Shown piece after piece: positions 1 to 7,924 of a stretch of DNA of 12,124 nt. The stretch lies in contig URAV01000055.1 of assembly GCA_900545915.1 (NCBI GenBank), forward strand, positions 1 through 12,124, given 5' to 3'. Numbering within the stretch: the stretch's first letter is position 1; the number at the start of each line of letters is the position of its first letter. The notes beneath the pieces are model-generated. The model saw nothing but the letters and a program-made list of their open reading frames with translations. It had not been told where the DNA came from and made no database searches. This DNA comes from an uncultured Porphyromonadaceae bacterium (GTDB taxonomy: Bacteria > Bacteroidota > Bacteroidia > Bacteroidales > Coprobacteraceae). The position numbers and the translations under genes are program-made.

Positions 1-21
1 TTACCGAAATAAACAATAGCA

Positions 22-55
22 AAAGGGGCTGTCCGACTTTTTGGACAGCCCCTTT
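22..55 (-). terminator. Rho-independent terminator of the DJ-1/PfpI gene
   Basis: A perfect 13-bp inverted repeat (AAAGGGGCTGTCC at 22-34, GGACAGCCCCTTT at 43-55) surrounds an 8-base loop. Read on the minus strand, the GC-rich stem ends in a TTTT run. It starts 13 bases past the stop of the DJ-1/PfpI gene, as expected for an intrinsic terminator. Long hairpins with a GGCTGTC-type stem are common behind genes in Bacteroidales genomes. Confidence 0.85.
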
Positions 56-68
56 ACCATGAAAAAAT

Positions 69-602
69 TTATTGTAAAACTTCAAGAAGTTTCGGCATAA
101 GCTGCGGTATCGCATGTTCATTTTGCGCAGTATAAAAGTGCCCATCAATCGTTACGGCATCATCGGTAGCTATACCTTTTTGAATTGCCGGTTTGGCTAA
201 TGGATGAACAGCTAATCTCTTTCCTTCTGCAATTCCGGCTATTTCAAATATCAAACTCGCAGCACAATGCCCTATCATTAACTTATTCTTATCTGAAAAT
301 TCCCGGATAACCGATAATAAATCAATATTATAATCTTGGTTTGCATTCTGCTGAAAAACGGGAACAGCATCACCACACGAAAATAATAATGCATCAAATT
401 CTTCAGCATGATCTTTCAGATTAGCAATTAAATCATCGGTTAATAAAGTAATTCCGGAATTTGTGCGTATTTTCTTATTATCTGACACGGCAAATAACTT
501 ATAAGAAATCCCTTTTTCATAAAAAGTTTCAAGATACTGAAACAAACCAGCTCCATTAACCGGATCGACCGCTAATACTGCAACTTTTTTCTTCATAATC
601 AT
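69..602 (-). CDS. DJ-1/PfpI family protein (class I glutamine amidotransferase-like)
   Basis: This is a single-domain DJ-1/PfpI-superfamily protein of about 177 residues, the usual length. The N-terminal beta strand KKVAVLAVDPVNG and the nucleophile elbow GHCAAS, with Cys at about residue 113, are visible. The mid-protein LLFSCGDAVP fits the strand and turn before the elbow. Family members act as glyoxalases or deglycases, chaperones, or hydratases, and the sequence does not say which. The acidic residue that usually sits near the nucleophile, at the end of strand 1, is not obvious in the DPVNGAG segment, so a canonical DJ-1 mechanism is uncertain. There is no signal peptide, so the protein is cytosolic. 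Starts are possible at TTG 605, ATG 602 and ATG 596; 602 is used here, and 596 (MKKKVAV) is equally plausible. The gene is divergent from an HxlR regulator and may be its target. Confidence 0.85.
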   Translation of the reverse strand: MIMKKKVAVLAVDPVNGAGLFQYLETFYEKGISYKLFAVSDNKKIRTNSGITLLTDDLIANLKDHAEEFDALLFSCGDAVPVFQQNANQDYNIDLLSVIREFSDKNKLMIGHCAASLIFEIAGIAEGKRLAVHPLAKPAIQKGIATDDAVTIDGHFYTAQNEHAIPQLMPKLLEVLQ

Positions 603-658
603 CAATATTTATAAATAATACAATAGTTATTATTAGTAAGTTTATTATTTTTGTTTTG

Positions 659-689
659 TAAAAATAAGCAATATCTATTAAGAGGACAA
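659..689 (-). promoter_or_regulatory. Possible promoter of the DJ-1/PfpI gene
   Basis: On the minus strand, a TTG (687-689) lies 20 bases upstream of TATTTTTA (659-666). The latter matches the Bacteroidota -7 consensus TAnnTTTG at seven of eight bases. The spacing fits the usual 19-21, and the implied 5' leader is about 50 bases. The region is so AT-rich that a chance match is quite possible. Confidence 0.3.
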
Positions 690-711
690 GAACGTACCTA
701 TAAATTAGATA

Positions 712-727
712 GTTACATTTATGTAAC
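712..727. promoter_or_regulatory. Palindromic operator candidate between the DJ-1 and hxlR genes
   Basis: GTTACAT and ATGTAAC form a perfect 7+7 bp palindrome around a TT centre, 37 bases upstream of the HxlR start codon. HxlR/DUF24 proteins are winged-helix dimers that bind short palindromes next to their own genes; the TAC...GTA half-sites resemble the YodB-type operator. That this is the operator of the neighbouring regulator is inferred from position and symmetry. Confidence 0.5.
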
Positions 728-764
728 AATTATTGAAAAACAAACGAATAGAGAATATTAAAAA

Positions 765-1112
765 ATGCAAAATTTTCATCCGACCGGTATTTGCCCGATA
801 CGAGACATACTAAGTCACTTGAGCAGCAAGTGGGCAACTTTAATATTGATAACTTTGAATGCAAATAAAACCATGCGTTTCTCGGATATTCAAAAAAGTA
901 TCGGGGATATTTCGCAACGTATGCTTACCGTAACTCTTCGATCTCTCGAGACAGACGGATTAATTTCCAGAAAAATATATGCGGAAATTCCTCCCCGAGT
1001 AGAATACATGCTGACAGAAAGAGGCTACAGCTTAATTCCCCACATAGAAGGTCTGGTCAACTGGGCTACCGATAACATGCCGATGATAATGAAAAACAGA
1101 GAAAACAAATAA
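765..1112 (+). CDS. HxlR/DUF24-family winged-helix transcriptional regulator
   Basis: The protein has 115 residues, a normal length for this family. Family signatures appear in order: an N-terminal Cys-Pro-Ile (Cys10) followed by SSKWATLIL; a helix-turn-helix region with RFSDIQ and ISQRMLT; LRSLETDGLISR; and the wing segment PPRVEYMLTERG. Cys10 matches the conserved cysteine that senses electrophiles, quinones or oxidants in YodB and HypR. It is the only cysteine, so a one-Cys mechanism (S-alkylation or intersubunit disulfide) would be expected. The protein should act in the cytosol as a dimer. The gene is divergent from a DJ-1/PfpI gene, has a palindrome upstream, and is followed after 11 bases by a WYL regulator, probably in the same transcript. 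The inducer cannot be read from sequence. Confidence 0.92.
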   Translation: MQNFHPTGICPIRDILSHLSSKWATLILITLNANKTMRFSDIQKSIGDISQRMLTVTLRSLETDGLISRKIYAEIPPRVEYMLTERGYSLIPHIEGLVNWATDNMPMIMKNRENK

Positions 1113-1123
1113 GCTGACGACCA

Positions 1124-2023
1124 ATGGCTAAGAATCTTTTTAACCGTTATATCTGGCTGGTAGATACAATATACAGAAACGGGAAATTGTCTTTTAAAGA
1201 GATTAATGGCAAATGGATGCAAACTGATTTTTCGGAAGGAAAGCCAATTCCTCTTCGAACATTTCATAATCACCGAGAAGCCATACAAGATTTGTTCGAC
1301 ATCAATATCGAGTGTAACAAAAGTACTCATGAGTATTACATAGAAGATGCCGACCAACTCTCAAAAGGAACATTGCGAAACTGGTTGCTGAATACTTTTA
1401 CCGTCAACAATCTCATTAATGAGAAATATAAATTACAAAACCGTATTTTATTAGAGAATGTTCCCTCAGGACAAAAATATCTAACTCCGATCATAGAAGC
1501 AATGCGAGATGGAAAAAGAATTTCTGTTACTTATCAGTCTTTTACCAAGAATGAACCGGAAACTTTTGATATAGAGCCTTATTTTGTAAAACTGTTTAAA
1601 CAGAGATGGTATATTATCGGATATTCTACGTTTCACGAAATGATCCGTATTTACGCTCTCGACCGGATACAAGTAATGCAGATGACCGACAAAACATTTG
1701 AACTTCCTCAAAATTTTTTACCGGAAGAATATTTCAAAGACTGTTTCGGAATCATTCACGGAGAAAGTATTACGGAGACCGTACTGTTAAAGGTAAAAGG
1801 CAATCAAGTAAAATATTTCAAGGAATTACCCTTACACATCTCACAAAAAGAAATAACCAAAGGAATTAATTACTCCGTATTTCAATATAGGTTAAAAATA
1901 ACTTTTGATTTGGTACAAGAAATATTATCATACGCACCGACAGTCGAAGTCCTCGCCCCAAAATCTTTCCGGGAAGAAATTCTAAAAATATTGCTTGAAA
2001 CTTGTGAGATATACGATAAATAA
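1124..2023 (+). CDS. WYL-domain transcriptional regulator
   Basis: The 299-residue protein has the three-part WYL-regulator layout. An N-terminal winged-helix-like region (about 1-75, with LRTFHNHREAI as the likely recognition segment) is followed by a WYL domain at about 120-195. This carries RWYIIGY at 161-167 and YALDRI at 177-182. A C-terminal WCX-type region covers about 215-297. WYL domains are Sm-like folds that bind ligands or nucleic acid and often control DNA-damage or phage-defence genes. The ligand here is unknown. The start lies 11 bases after the HxlR stop, suggesting co-transcription. The stop codon abuts the mutL stop on the other strand, with no terminator between them. No toxin, nuclease or other defence gene sits nearby, so a defence role is not supported by this window. 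Confidence 0.88.
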   Translation: MAKNLFNRYIWLVDTIYRNGKLSFKEINGKWMQTDFSEGKPIPLRTFHNHREAIQDLFDINIECNKSTHEYYIEDADQLSKGTLRNWLLNTFTVNNLINEKYKLQNRILLENVPSGQKYLTPIIEAMRDGKRISVTYQSFTKNEPETFDIEPYFVKLFKQRWYIIGYSTFHEMIRIYALDRIQVMQMTDKTFELPQNFLPEEYFKDCFGIIHGESITETVLLKVKGNQVKYFKELPLHISQKEITKGINYSVFQYRLKITFDLVQEILSYAPTVEVLAPKSFREEILKILLETCEIYDK

Positions 2024-3913
2024 TTACTTGAAACGCTTCTGAAGTTCATCGACAGAAAAAATCGTCAATGTCGCTTTTCCATCGGGAGTATAACCCGGCA
2101 TGGCAGAAGCGAACAAATCATCGGCCAACTGCTCCATTTCGAGAGGTGACAAAACCTGCCCATAAGGAATCGCCGCAGATTCGGCTAAAGTCAATGCGAT
2201 AGCTTCATGAATATCTGATTTCACATCTCCACCTTTTTCGGAAGCGGTCTCGATCATCTTATTTAATAATCCAACGACATCTACACCCTCTATTCCTCCC
2301 GGAATTCCACTTATAGAGAAAGCACCTCCCCCCATATCCGATAAGTCGAAACCCAAAGAATATAAATCTGCTTTAATCTCAGAAAGGATAGCTCCCTGCG
2401 AAGCGGACAGATGAATCATCTCCGGAAACAATACCCGTTGAGAAACCCCTTGACCAGATTGAAGATGCGATATATAACGATCATATAATATACGAACATG
2501 GGCTCGGTACTGGTCAATCATCACAACTCCGGATTTAACAGAAGTAATAATATAACGACCTTTCACTTGAAGATACTGTCCTCCGACGGTTGTAGTAACA
2601 GAATCATTTATCTTCGATGCAATTGTTTCAGAAGGGACAGTTTCTGCAGAAGACAGATCCGGAACAACAGACCGATTAACTTTCGAAGAAAATATCTGAG
2701 GTTCTTCTTCTGTTGAGTTTCGAGGTATATCTTTCGCCGATTCAAATCCTGAATAAAGTTTACTCCAATCATAATCAGGGCGTTTAGTTCCTGCTGAAGA
2801 AGCGCTCTTAAACGGATTATAACCGGGAGTAAAAGCCGTTTGCGGAGGCTTTACCGCATCCCCTTTATGAAAAACCGGAATTTCAGGAGCTCCCTCCATA
2901 TCAAAATCGATAGAAGGTACAGCACTGAACTTACCGAGAGCCTCTTTCACGGCAGCCGATAATATCTGCCAAATCGGTTGTTCATTCTCAAATTTAATTT
3001 CTGTTTTCGTCGGATGAATATTTACATCTATGGAGGCCGGATCGACAGTTAAATTGATAAAATAATTAGGCATCTCTCCTACCGGTATCAACTGCTCATA
3101 ACTTTGCATCACGGCTTTATGAAAATAAGGATGGCGCATATACCTCCCGTTGACAAAAAAATACTGCAATGCATTCCGTTTTCGAGAAGCTTCAGGTTTA
3201 CCGATATAACCCGATATTTTTACCAATGACGTCTCGACCTCTACCGTTAAAAGCTGCTGATTCATCCCCTTTCCGAAAAGTGAAATGATACGTTGGCGAA
3301 AATTAGAAATCGGAAGATTAAAAAGTTCATTATCATTATGAACCAATTCGAATGCTATCTCGGGATTAATTAATGCGATACGTTCAAATTCGGAGAGAAT
3401 ATTACTTAGCTCTACTTGATTCGATTTCAAGAATTTCCGTCGGGCAGGAACATTATAAAAAATATTTTTTACAGCAAAATTCGACCCCACAGGACATGAG
3501 ACGCACTCCTGAGACTCTACAACCGAAGCAGCCAATGCTATCGCCGTGCCGACTTCATCTTCGGTACGACGAGTGCGTAATTCAACTTGAGCTATCGCAG
3601 CAATAGATGCCAACGCTTCTCCCCGAAATCCCATTGTATGCAAAGAAAACAAATCTCCAGCTTGGCGGATCTTAGAAGTTGCATGACGTTCGAACGAAAG
3701 CCGAGCATCTGTTTCAGACATACCTTTACCATTATCTATTACCTGAATAAGGGTACGACCGGCATCTTTGACTATAATCTGTATCAAAGTAGCACCGGCA
3801 TCGATGGCATTCTCAACCAACTCTTTTACAACAGAAGCAGGACGCTGTATCACCTCTCCCGCAGCAATTTGATTGGCAACAGAATCTGGCAATAATTGTA
3901 TTACATCACTCAT
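2024..3913 (-). CDS. mutL: DNA mismatch repair protein MutL
   Basis: The 629-residue protein has a complete GHKL ATPase domain: ELVENAIDAG at 31-40 (catalytic Glu31, Mg-binding Asn35), DNGKGM at 60-65, RHATSK at 76-81 and TMGFRGEAL at 93-101. NVPARRKFLKS and DVNIHPTKTEIKF end the conserved N-terminal part (about 1-325). A disordered linker (about 327-445) leads to the dimerisation domain. That domain contains QRVLFP at 492-497, a plausible beta-clamp-binding motif. The endonuclease motif DQHAxxExxxxE reads DQYRAHVRILYD at 467-478, and the usual CPHGRP position reads TPDGKA, so strand nicking is not expected. MutL couples MutS mismatch recognition to downstream repair. The gene is last in a five-gene minus-strand operon, 25 bases after the OstA-like gene, with an AGAGG ribosome-binding site. 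Confidence 0.97.
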   Translation of the reverse strand: MSDVIQLLPDSVANQIAAGEVIQRPASVVKELVENAIDAGATLIQIIVKDAGRTLIQVIDNGKGMSETDARLSFERHATSKIRQAGDLFSLHTMGFRGEALASIAAIAQVELRTRRTEDEVGTAIALAASVVESQECVSCPVGSNFAVKNIFYNVPARRKFLKSNQVELSNILSEFERIALINPEIAFELVHNDNELFNLPISNFRQRIISLFGKGMNQQLLTVEVETSLVKISGYIGKPEASRKRNALQYFFVNGRYMRHPYFHKAVMQSYEQLIPVGEMPNYFINLTVDPASIDVNIHPTKTEIKFENEQPIWQILSAAVKEALGKFSAVPSIDFDMEGAPEIPVFHKGDAVKPPQTAFTPGYNPFKSASSAGTKRPDYDWSKLYSGFESAKDIPRNSTEEEPQIFSSKVNRSVVPDLSSAETVPSETIASKINDSVTTTVGGQYLQVKGRYIITSVKSGVVMIDQYRAHVRILYDRYISHLQSGQGVSQRVLFPEMIHLSASQGAILSEIKADLYSLGFDLSDMGGGAFSISGIPGGIEGVDVVGLLNKMIETASEKGGDVKSDIHEAIALTLAESAAIPYGQVLSPLEMEQLADDLFASAMPGYTPDGKATLTIFSVDELQKRFK

Positions 3914-3938
3914 ATCAACCTCTTTTTCTTGTTATCTG

Positions 3939-5582
3939 TTACATTTCATTACTGAAACGACGTTTCTTTTTCGGAATCTCACTCTTCTTACGAATTATCT
4001 TCCTGAATATATCTGCAGGATCTCTCGGACGGATCTCTTCATACCAATGAAAATCTGGCAAATAAAGTTGTGCCGGAGTTATTTTAGGTATCGGAGTCAG
4101 TGATCCATCCACTTTGTTATACATAATCAACTTATCCATCTTCTGATCCTTCAGATACATTGTAAGAAAACTACTTTCCGCATAATTCAGCCCTGTAAAT
4201 GTTGAATCTCTTTCTTGAGGATAAAAAATAGTCCGTACATTTCCGCTGACATCCACCTTGTCTAATCTCCCTTCTTTAAAAAAGGCTTTCAAATCTTTCC
4301 CGGAAAGTTGATCGAAAAAAGCCGTATCCTTCTGTTGTGTAGCAAAAGCAAAAGCCGGTACATGCGCCCACCTTACGGTACTGTCATTCATATATACCTT
4401 TATCGTATCCCCGAATATTTGATAATCAAGATTCCAAAGAATCGGGTTTTTAAACATATACACGGCAGAATCTTTGGTCTTGTACACCATAGAATCGCAA
4501 ACACCTTGTATATCATTTCTGAAAAAACGTGTTCCGTAATATGCACGTATCAAACGCGTCGAGTCCAATAATACGGAGGAACGTAACGTATCGGCATGTA
4601 AATAAAATGTGTCGGGTTGGGAATAATCGATAACCCTCGCCGAATCTGTCGCCATCGAAGCTTCTTTTATTTCATCATAAAAACCGTAATTTCCCTCCAT
4701 CGTTATTCTTCGGATTGTATCATTCAGAATCATATTCCCGAATACTTCTCCGAAACCTTCTGCCCGATTATAAAAAATAGTATCACCTGTAAGCTGTTGG
4801 CTTTTGCTTACGATAATAGAACGGTCGAAAAGCATCGAAGTGTTGTTATGCGTATCATACCATCCCAGTTTAGAATATATAACGTTACTATCCGAAACCA
4901 TTACGGAAGGTCCGATAATATCGGCAATTTTTGTATTCGTATTGTATTCCAGCGTATCGGAATAGAGCGTATATTCCTCATTAACCAGTTGTACATCAAA
5001 ATTAAAAACCGCCTGTTTCGTATCCGGACTATACTGTCCATAAATAGAACTGAGTTCATTCTCAGTATCGACAATCTTACCGCCATCGAAATAATAACCG
5101 ATATTAGGCTGCATATCGTAGTTAAGGCTATCGGTAAACAATACGACATCCCTATTCTCCATACGAACATTATAGCGCAAACGGGCAACTTGCACAATAC
5201 CGTCATAAAACATCACATCGCTATATACAAACAAGGTATCACCTTGTTCCATACGTACATTTCCGAAAGCATCCAGAGAATTCGTTTTCTCATAAAAATA
5301 AGCACTGTCACAAAACATATACATTCCTCCCCGACGAAAACGAACGTCTCCTCTGAGTATCTGAAAATCCGGATGAATATCTTTATCGAATTGCAACTCG
5401 TTCGCATACTCCAAATAAACTTTCTGAGGATCATCTACGGCAGATTTTATAGGAGTCTTCTTAACGACAATAGGGGGATCATCCGGCCGATGCCCCGCCC
5501 AAACACAAAGAGTTAACAGGCATAAAACACCAATCAGTATTTTATGCCTGTTTACCCATGAATATTTTCTATTACCAAACAT
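3939..5582 (-). CDS. OstA/LptA-like envelope protein, putative LPS transport
   Basis: The protein of about 547 residues has an N-terminal hydrophobic anchor (about 14-30, after a basic start) and then a long periplasmic beta-rich region. That region contains repeated DT/DS-h-x-Y strands, such as TDSLNYD, SDTLEYN and GDTIFYN. Each is followed by a G-x-V-type turn, the pattern of the OstA/LptA beta-jellyroll. LptA/OstA proteins form the bridge that carries lipopolysaccharide across the periplasm. This version is much longer than LptA and lacks a visible LptD barrel, so it is best called OstA-like. The C-terminus is basic (KKKRR). ATG 5582 is preferred over the TTG at 5585. The gene lies 23 bases downstream of a SurA-like gene, which suggests a joint role in outer-membrane biogenesis. 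The exact function is inferred. Confidence 0.8.
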   Translation of the reverse strand: MFGNRKYSWVNRHKILIGVLCLLTLCVWAGHRPDDPPIVVKKTPIKSAVDDPQKVYLEYANELQFDKDIHPDFQILRGDVRFRRGGMYMFCDSAYFYEKTNSLDAFGNVRMEQGDTLFVYSDVMFYDGIVQVARLRYNVRMENRDVVLFTDSLNYDMQPNIGYYFDGGKIVDTENELSSIYGQYSPDTKQAVFNFDVQLVNEEYTLYSDTLEYNTNTKIADIIGPSVMVSDSNVIYSKLGWYDTHNNTSMLFDRSIIVSKSQQLTGDTIFYNRAEGFGEVFGNMILNDTIRRITMEGNYGFYDEIKEASMATDSARVIDYSQPDTFYLHADTLRSSVLLDSTRLIRAYYGTRFFRNDIQGVCDSMVYKTKDSAVYMFKNPILWNLDYQIFGDTIKVYMNDSTVRWAHVPAFAFATQQKDTAFFDQLSGKDLKAFFKEGRLDKVDVSGNVRTIFYPQERDSTFTGLNYAESSFLTMYLKDQKMDKLIMYNKVDGSLTPIPKITPAQLYLPDFHWYEEIRPRDPADIFRKIIRKKSEIPKKKRRFSNEM

Positions 5583-5605
5583 CAATCGGCTTATTATTCT
5601 AATTT

Positions 5606-6967
5606 TTATTTCTTAATCCAGCCGTCATACTTAAAGTCACAATTCCGCCAGCCGTCTTTAATACGAATATACGTTTCTTTTTGTTTTTTTCGAATCCAAT
5701 TTTCTATCAAATCTTCTCTTCGATTTTGTTCGACAATTGCTTTCAAAGCCTGATAATCATCAGACATATTAGCCTTATGCCCTTCTACTCGGGATCTCAA
5801 TTTTACTAAAACGGCAACCTCTTTTCCCTTTTTCTGATCCATCATAATAAACGGCTGGGATATATCTCCGGCATTCATCGTGTTTACGACTTTTGCAATT
5901 TCTTGAGGTAATTCACTCATCTGAAATTTTGTAGTTCCATTTTCAGAATTTACCATCAATCCCTGATTATTGCGTGTATTTTTATCCTGTGACAAATATT
6001 GGGCAGCTTCTTCAAATTTAAACTTTCCGGAAGTAATGTCATTTCTCAAACTATCCAGACGTACAATCGAGTTGTTCAATTCCTTTTCAGAAACTTTAGG
6101 TTTCAATAATATATGTCGTGTATTAATTCGATCACCCCTTTTCTCTATCAATTGGATAATATGATAACCGAATTCTGTTTCTACAATTTTAGAAACTTTC
6201 TTCGGATCATTCAGGTTAAACGCGACATCTGCATATTCTGGTACAAGCTGTGCCCTTCCCATAAAACCTAATTCTCCACCCATACGCGCCGAACCCGGAT
6301 CTTCAGAATAAAGAATGGCTAAAGTAGAAAATTCCGTATCGCCTTTAGTAACCCGTTCGCTGTACTCCCGTAAACGAGCCTTGATATTATCGATTTCTTG
6401 TTGTGGGATTTTCGGATTTATAGTTATTATCTGCACTTCTACTTGAGTAGGAATATAAGGTATGCTATCTGAAGGTAATCCGGAGAAAAAACGGCGAACC
6501 TCCGAAGGTGTTATTTTTATATCCTTGACCAACTGACGCTGCATTTCCTGAACAATTCCTTGTTCTCGTACCATCTCGGCCATCTCCTCTCGTAATTCGC
6601 TCATCGGTTTATTGAAATATTCTTCTACTTTTTCTTTTGATCCGATATTAGCGATAAAATAGTTCAGTTTACGTTCTACTTCTTGAAAAACCTGAGAATC
6701 GGAAACGGTTATACTATCTAACTTTGCCTGATGCATAAAGAGCTTTTGTATCGCAATCTGCTCTGGTATCACACAATACGGATCTCCATCTATTTTCTGT
6801 CCGTCATACTGCATGCTCCGGTATTGCTCCTCGACTTGAGATTTAAGTATAGCCTCATCACCGACAACCCAAACGACTTCGTCTATTATATTATTTTGAG
6901 CTTGAAGTGAAACACCGATCAAACTGAAAAACAAAGTCAACAACAATACACTACTAAATTTTCGCAT
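5606..6967 (-). CDS. SurA-like periplasmic peptidyl-prolyl cis-trans isomerase, two parvulin domains
   Basis: The 453-residue precursor begins MRKFSSVLLL and has a clear Sec signal peptide, with cleavage near residue 23 (SLQA/Q). A SurA-type N-terminal chaperone region (about 26-165) is followed by two parvulin domains. Domain 1 (about 176-276) has the full signature ILYSEDPGSARMGGELGFMG and FGYHIIQLIEKRGD. Domain 2 (about 283-391) begins TRHILLKP but lacks the usual GGxLG loop (it reads NNQGLM), so it may be inactive, as the first parvulin domain of E. coli SurA is. The expected role is chaperoning outer-membrane proteins across the periplasm. The open frame runs up to ATG 7036, but ATG 6967 puts the signal peptide at the N-terminus and removes an overlap with the upstream gene. 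Confidence 0.93.
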   Translation of the reverse strand: MRKFSSVLLLTLFFSLIGVSLQAQNNIIDEVVWVVGDEAILKSQVEEQYRSMQYDGQKIDGDPYCVIPEQIAIQKLFMHQAKLDSITVSDSQVFQEVERKLNYFIANIGSKEKVEEYFNKPMSELREEMAEMVREQGIVQEMQRQLVKDIKITPSEVRRFFSGLPSDSIPYIPTQVEVQIITINPKIPQQEIDNIKARLREYSERVTKGDTEFSTLAILYSEDPGSARMGGELGFMGRAQLVPEYADVAFNLNDPKKVSKIVETEFGYHIIQLIEKRGDRINTRHILLKPKVSEKELNNSIVRLDSLRNDITSGKFKFEEAAQYLSQDKNTRNNQGLMVNSENGTTKFQMSELPQEIAKVVNTMNAGDISQPFIMMDQKKGKEVAVLVKLRSRVEGHKANMSDDYQALKAIVEQNRREDLIENWIRKKQKETYIRIKDGWRNCDFKYDGWIKK

Positions 6968-6998
6968 CGTTTTCTTTTTAATTAATTTATTTATTTCA

Positions 6999-7862
6999 TC
7001 AATTGAAATATTCGACCTCTTTCTCCTTAAGAGCATCCCGATATAGTTCTTCTTTCACCTCTTTAAGAAAATCCATCTTTTTCTGATTTATGAGAATTTC
7101 CTTTATCTGAGCTTTTGCAAAATCAAAGGGCATTTGTCCTCCCTTGAGCTGATAATCGCTGATATTCAAAAAATACCAATATCCCTTATGATTCAATTCG
7201 ATATTCTTATGCGTACGAAGAAAATCCGCCTCACGTTCTACAGAATAAGGAATATTATCCATTATTTCATCAAAAGATACCCATTTATCATAAAAATATT
7301 CATAAATTACGGCATTATGCAGTCCGTACTTTTCTATATTTTCCACCGCTTCGGGCGTAACTGATTTATACCATTTTTTCAAACGGGCAATCTGCGGTGA
7401 ATTTTCCGGAACTTTCAAAAATAGCCCTTTGATTATCGCTGAATGCAATTTAAATTTATCACGATTTTTCTCATAATAAACGCTCATATCTTCCTCTGAG
7501 ATCTCTTTGTCTAACTTTTCGTTCAGTAAATGCTTTTGATATTCAAATATCACAAGTTCCTGCCGATAACGCTCCACCATGCGATCGATATTCTCTTTAT
7601 CCGGAATATTACGGGAAGCAACCTCATAAAGTAACTGATCATCTACCCATCGCTTTATAAAATTATCTGCAAATAAAGCACTATCCTTAGACTTCAGTCG
7701 ATCAGGGATTTCCCTTTCTAAATCTCCGCGAGTCAAAACCTTATCACCTATCCGGACTAATACAGTACCCTTTTCGTTTTCCTCTGAAGAGTTCTTTTTA
7801 CAGCAAAAGAACAGAAACACGACGGCCACAGTCCATAAGGATAAAGCGATTTTATGCCACAT
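6999..7862 (-). CDS. SurA-like lipoprotein without a recognisable PPIase domain
   Basis: The 287-residue protein starts with a lipoprotein signal: a hydrophobic stretch ending FLFFC at Cys20, followed by a second Cys and KKNSSEENE. The mature part resembles the N-terminal chaperone region of SurA/PpiC: VLVRIGDKVLTRGDLE, a helix-rich segment, then SVYYEKNRDKF. The parvulin signatures (HILF, SEDP, GGxLG, FGYHI) are missing. It is probably a lipid-anchored periplasmic or outer-membrane chaperone partner, though this is inferred. The gene lies between two parvulin PPIase genes, 62 bases after one and 31 bases before the other, so it is likely co-transcribed and may be a duplicate that lost its catalytic domains. 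The C-terminal helix is rich in Lys and Glu. Confidence 0.78.
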   Translation of the reverse strand: MWHKIALSLWTVAVVFLFFCCKKNSSEENEKGTVLVRIGDKVLTRGDLEREIPDRLKSKDSALFADNFIKRWVDDQLLYEVASRNIPDKENIDRMVERYRQELVIFEYQKHLLNEKLDKEISEEDMSVYYEKNRDKFKLHSAIIKGLFLKVPENSPQIARLKKWYKSVTPEAVENIEKYGLHNAVIYEYFYDKWVSFDEIMDNIPYSVEREADFLRTHKNIELNHKGYWYFLNISDYQLKGGQMPFDFAKAQIKEILINQKKMDFLKEVKEELYRDALKEKEVEYFN

Positions 7863-7924
7863 AGTTTTTTCCCATTACATAGAAAGCTAATTGATCGGTA
7901 AAAATACAACGAAATCTGCTTACT

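Noticed and set aside
646..653. TATTTTTG as a -7 box for the HxlR operon
   Set aside because: It matches the -7 consensus, but no -33 TTTG lies 19-21 bases upstream, and T-rich matches are expected by chance in this AT-rich gap.
1025..1357. A 110-codon minus-strand frame across the HxlR-WYL junction
   Set aside because: It lies over two well-supported regulators and has no family resemblance. It is a shadow frame.
1124..3913. A phage-defence island, suggested by the WYL regulator next to a GHKL ATPase
   Set aside because: The ATPase is plain MutL, the other neighbours are housekeeping envelope genes, and no nuclease, toxin or mobile-element gene is present.
4617..5516. A 299-codon open frame on the plus strand, antisense to the OstA-like gene
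   Set aside because: The translation is rich in Ile, Arg and His, with no recognisable domain. The opposite strand holds a coherent anchored beta-repeat protein, so this is a codon-usage shadow.
6968..7036. Upstream start for the SurA-like gene (ATG 7036), adding 23 residues
   Set aside because: It would put a charged extension before a clear signal peptide and overlap the 3' end of the lipoprotein gene. ATG 6967 is better.
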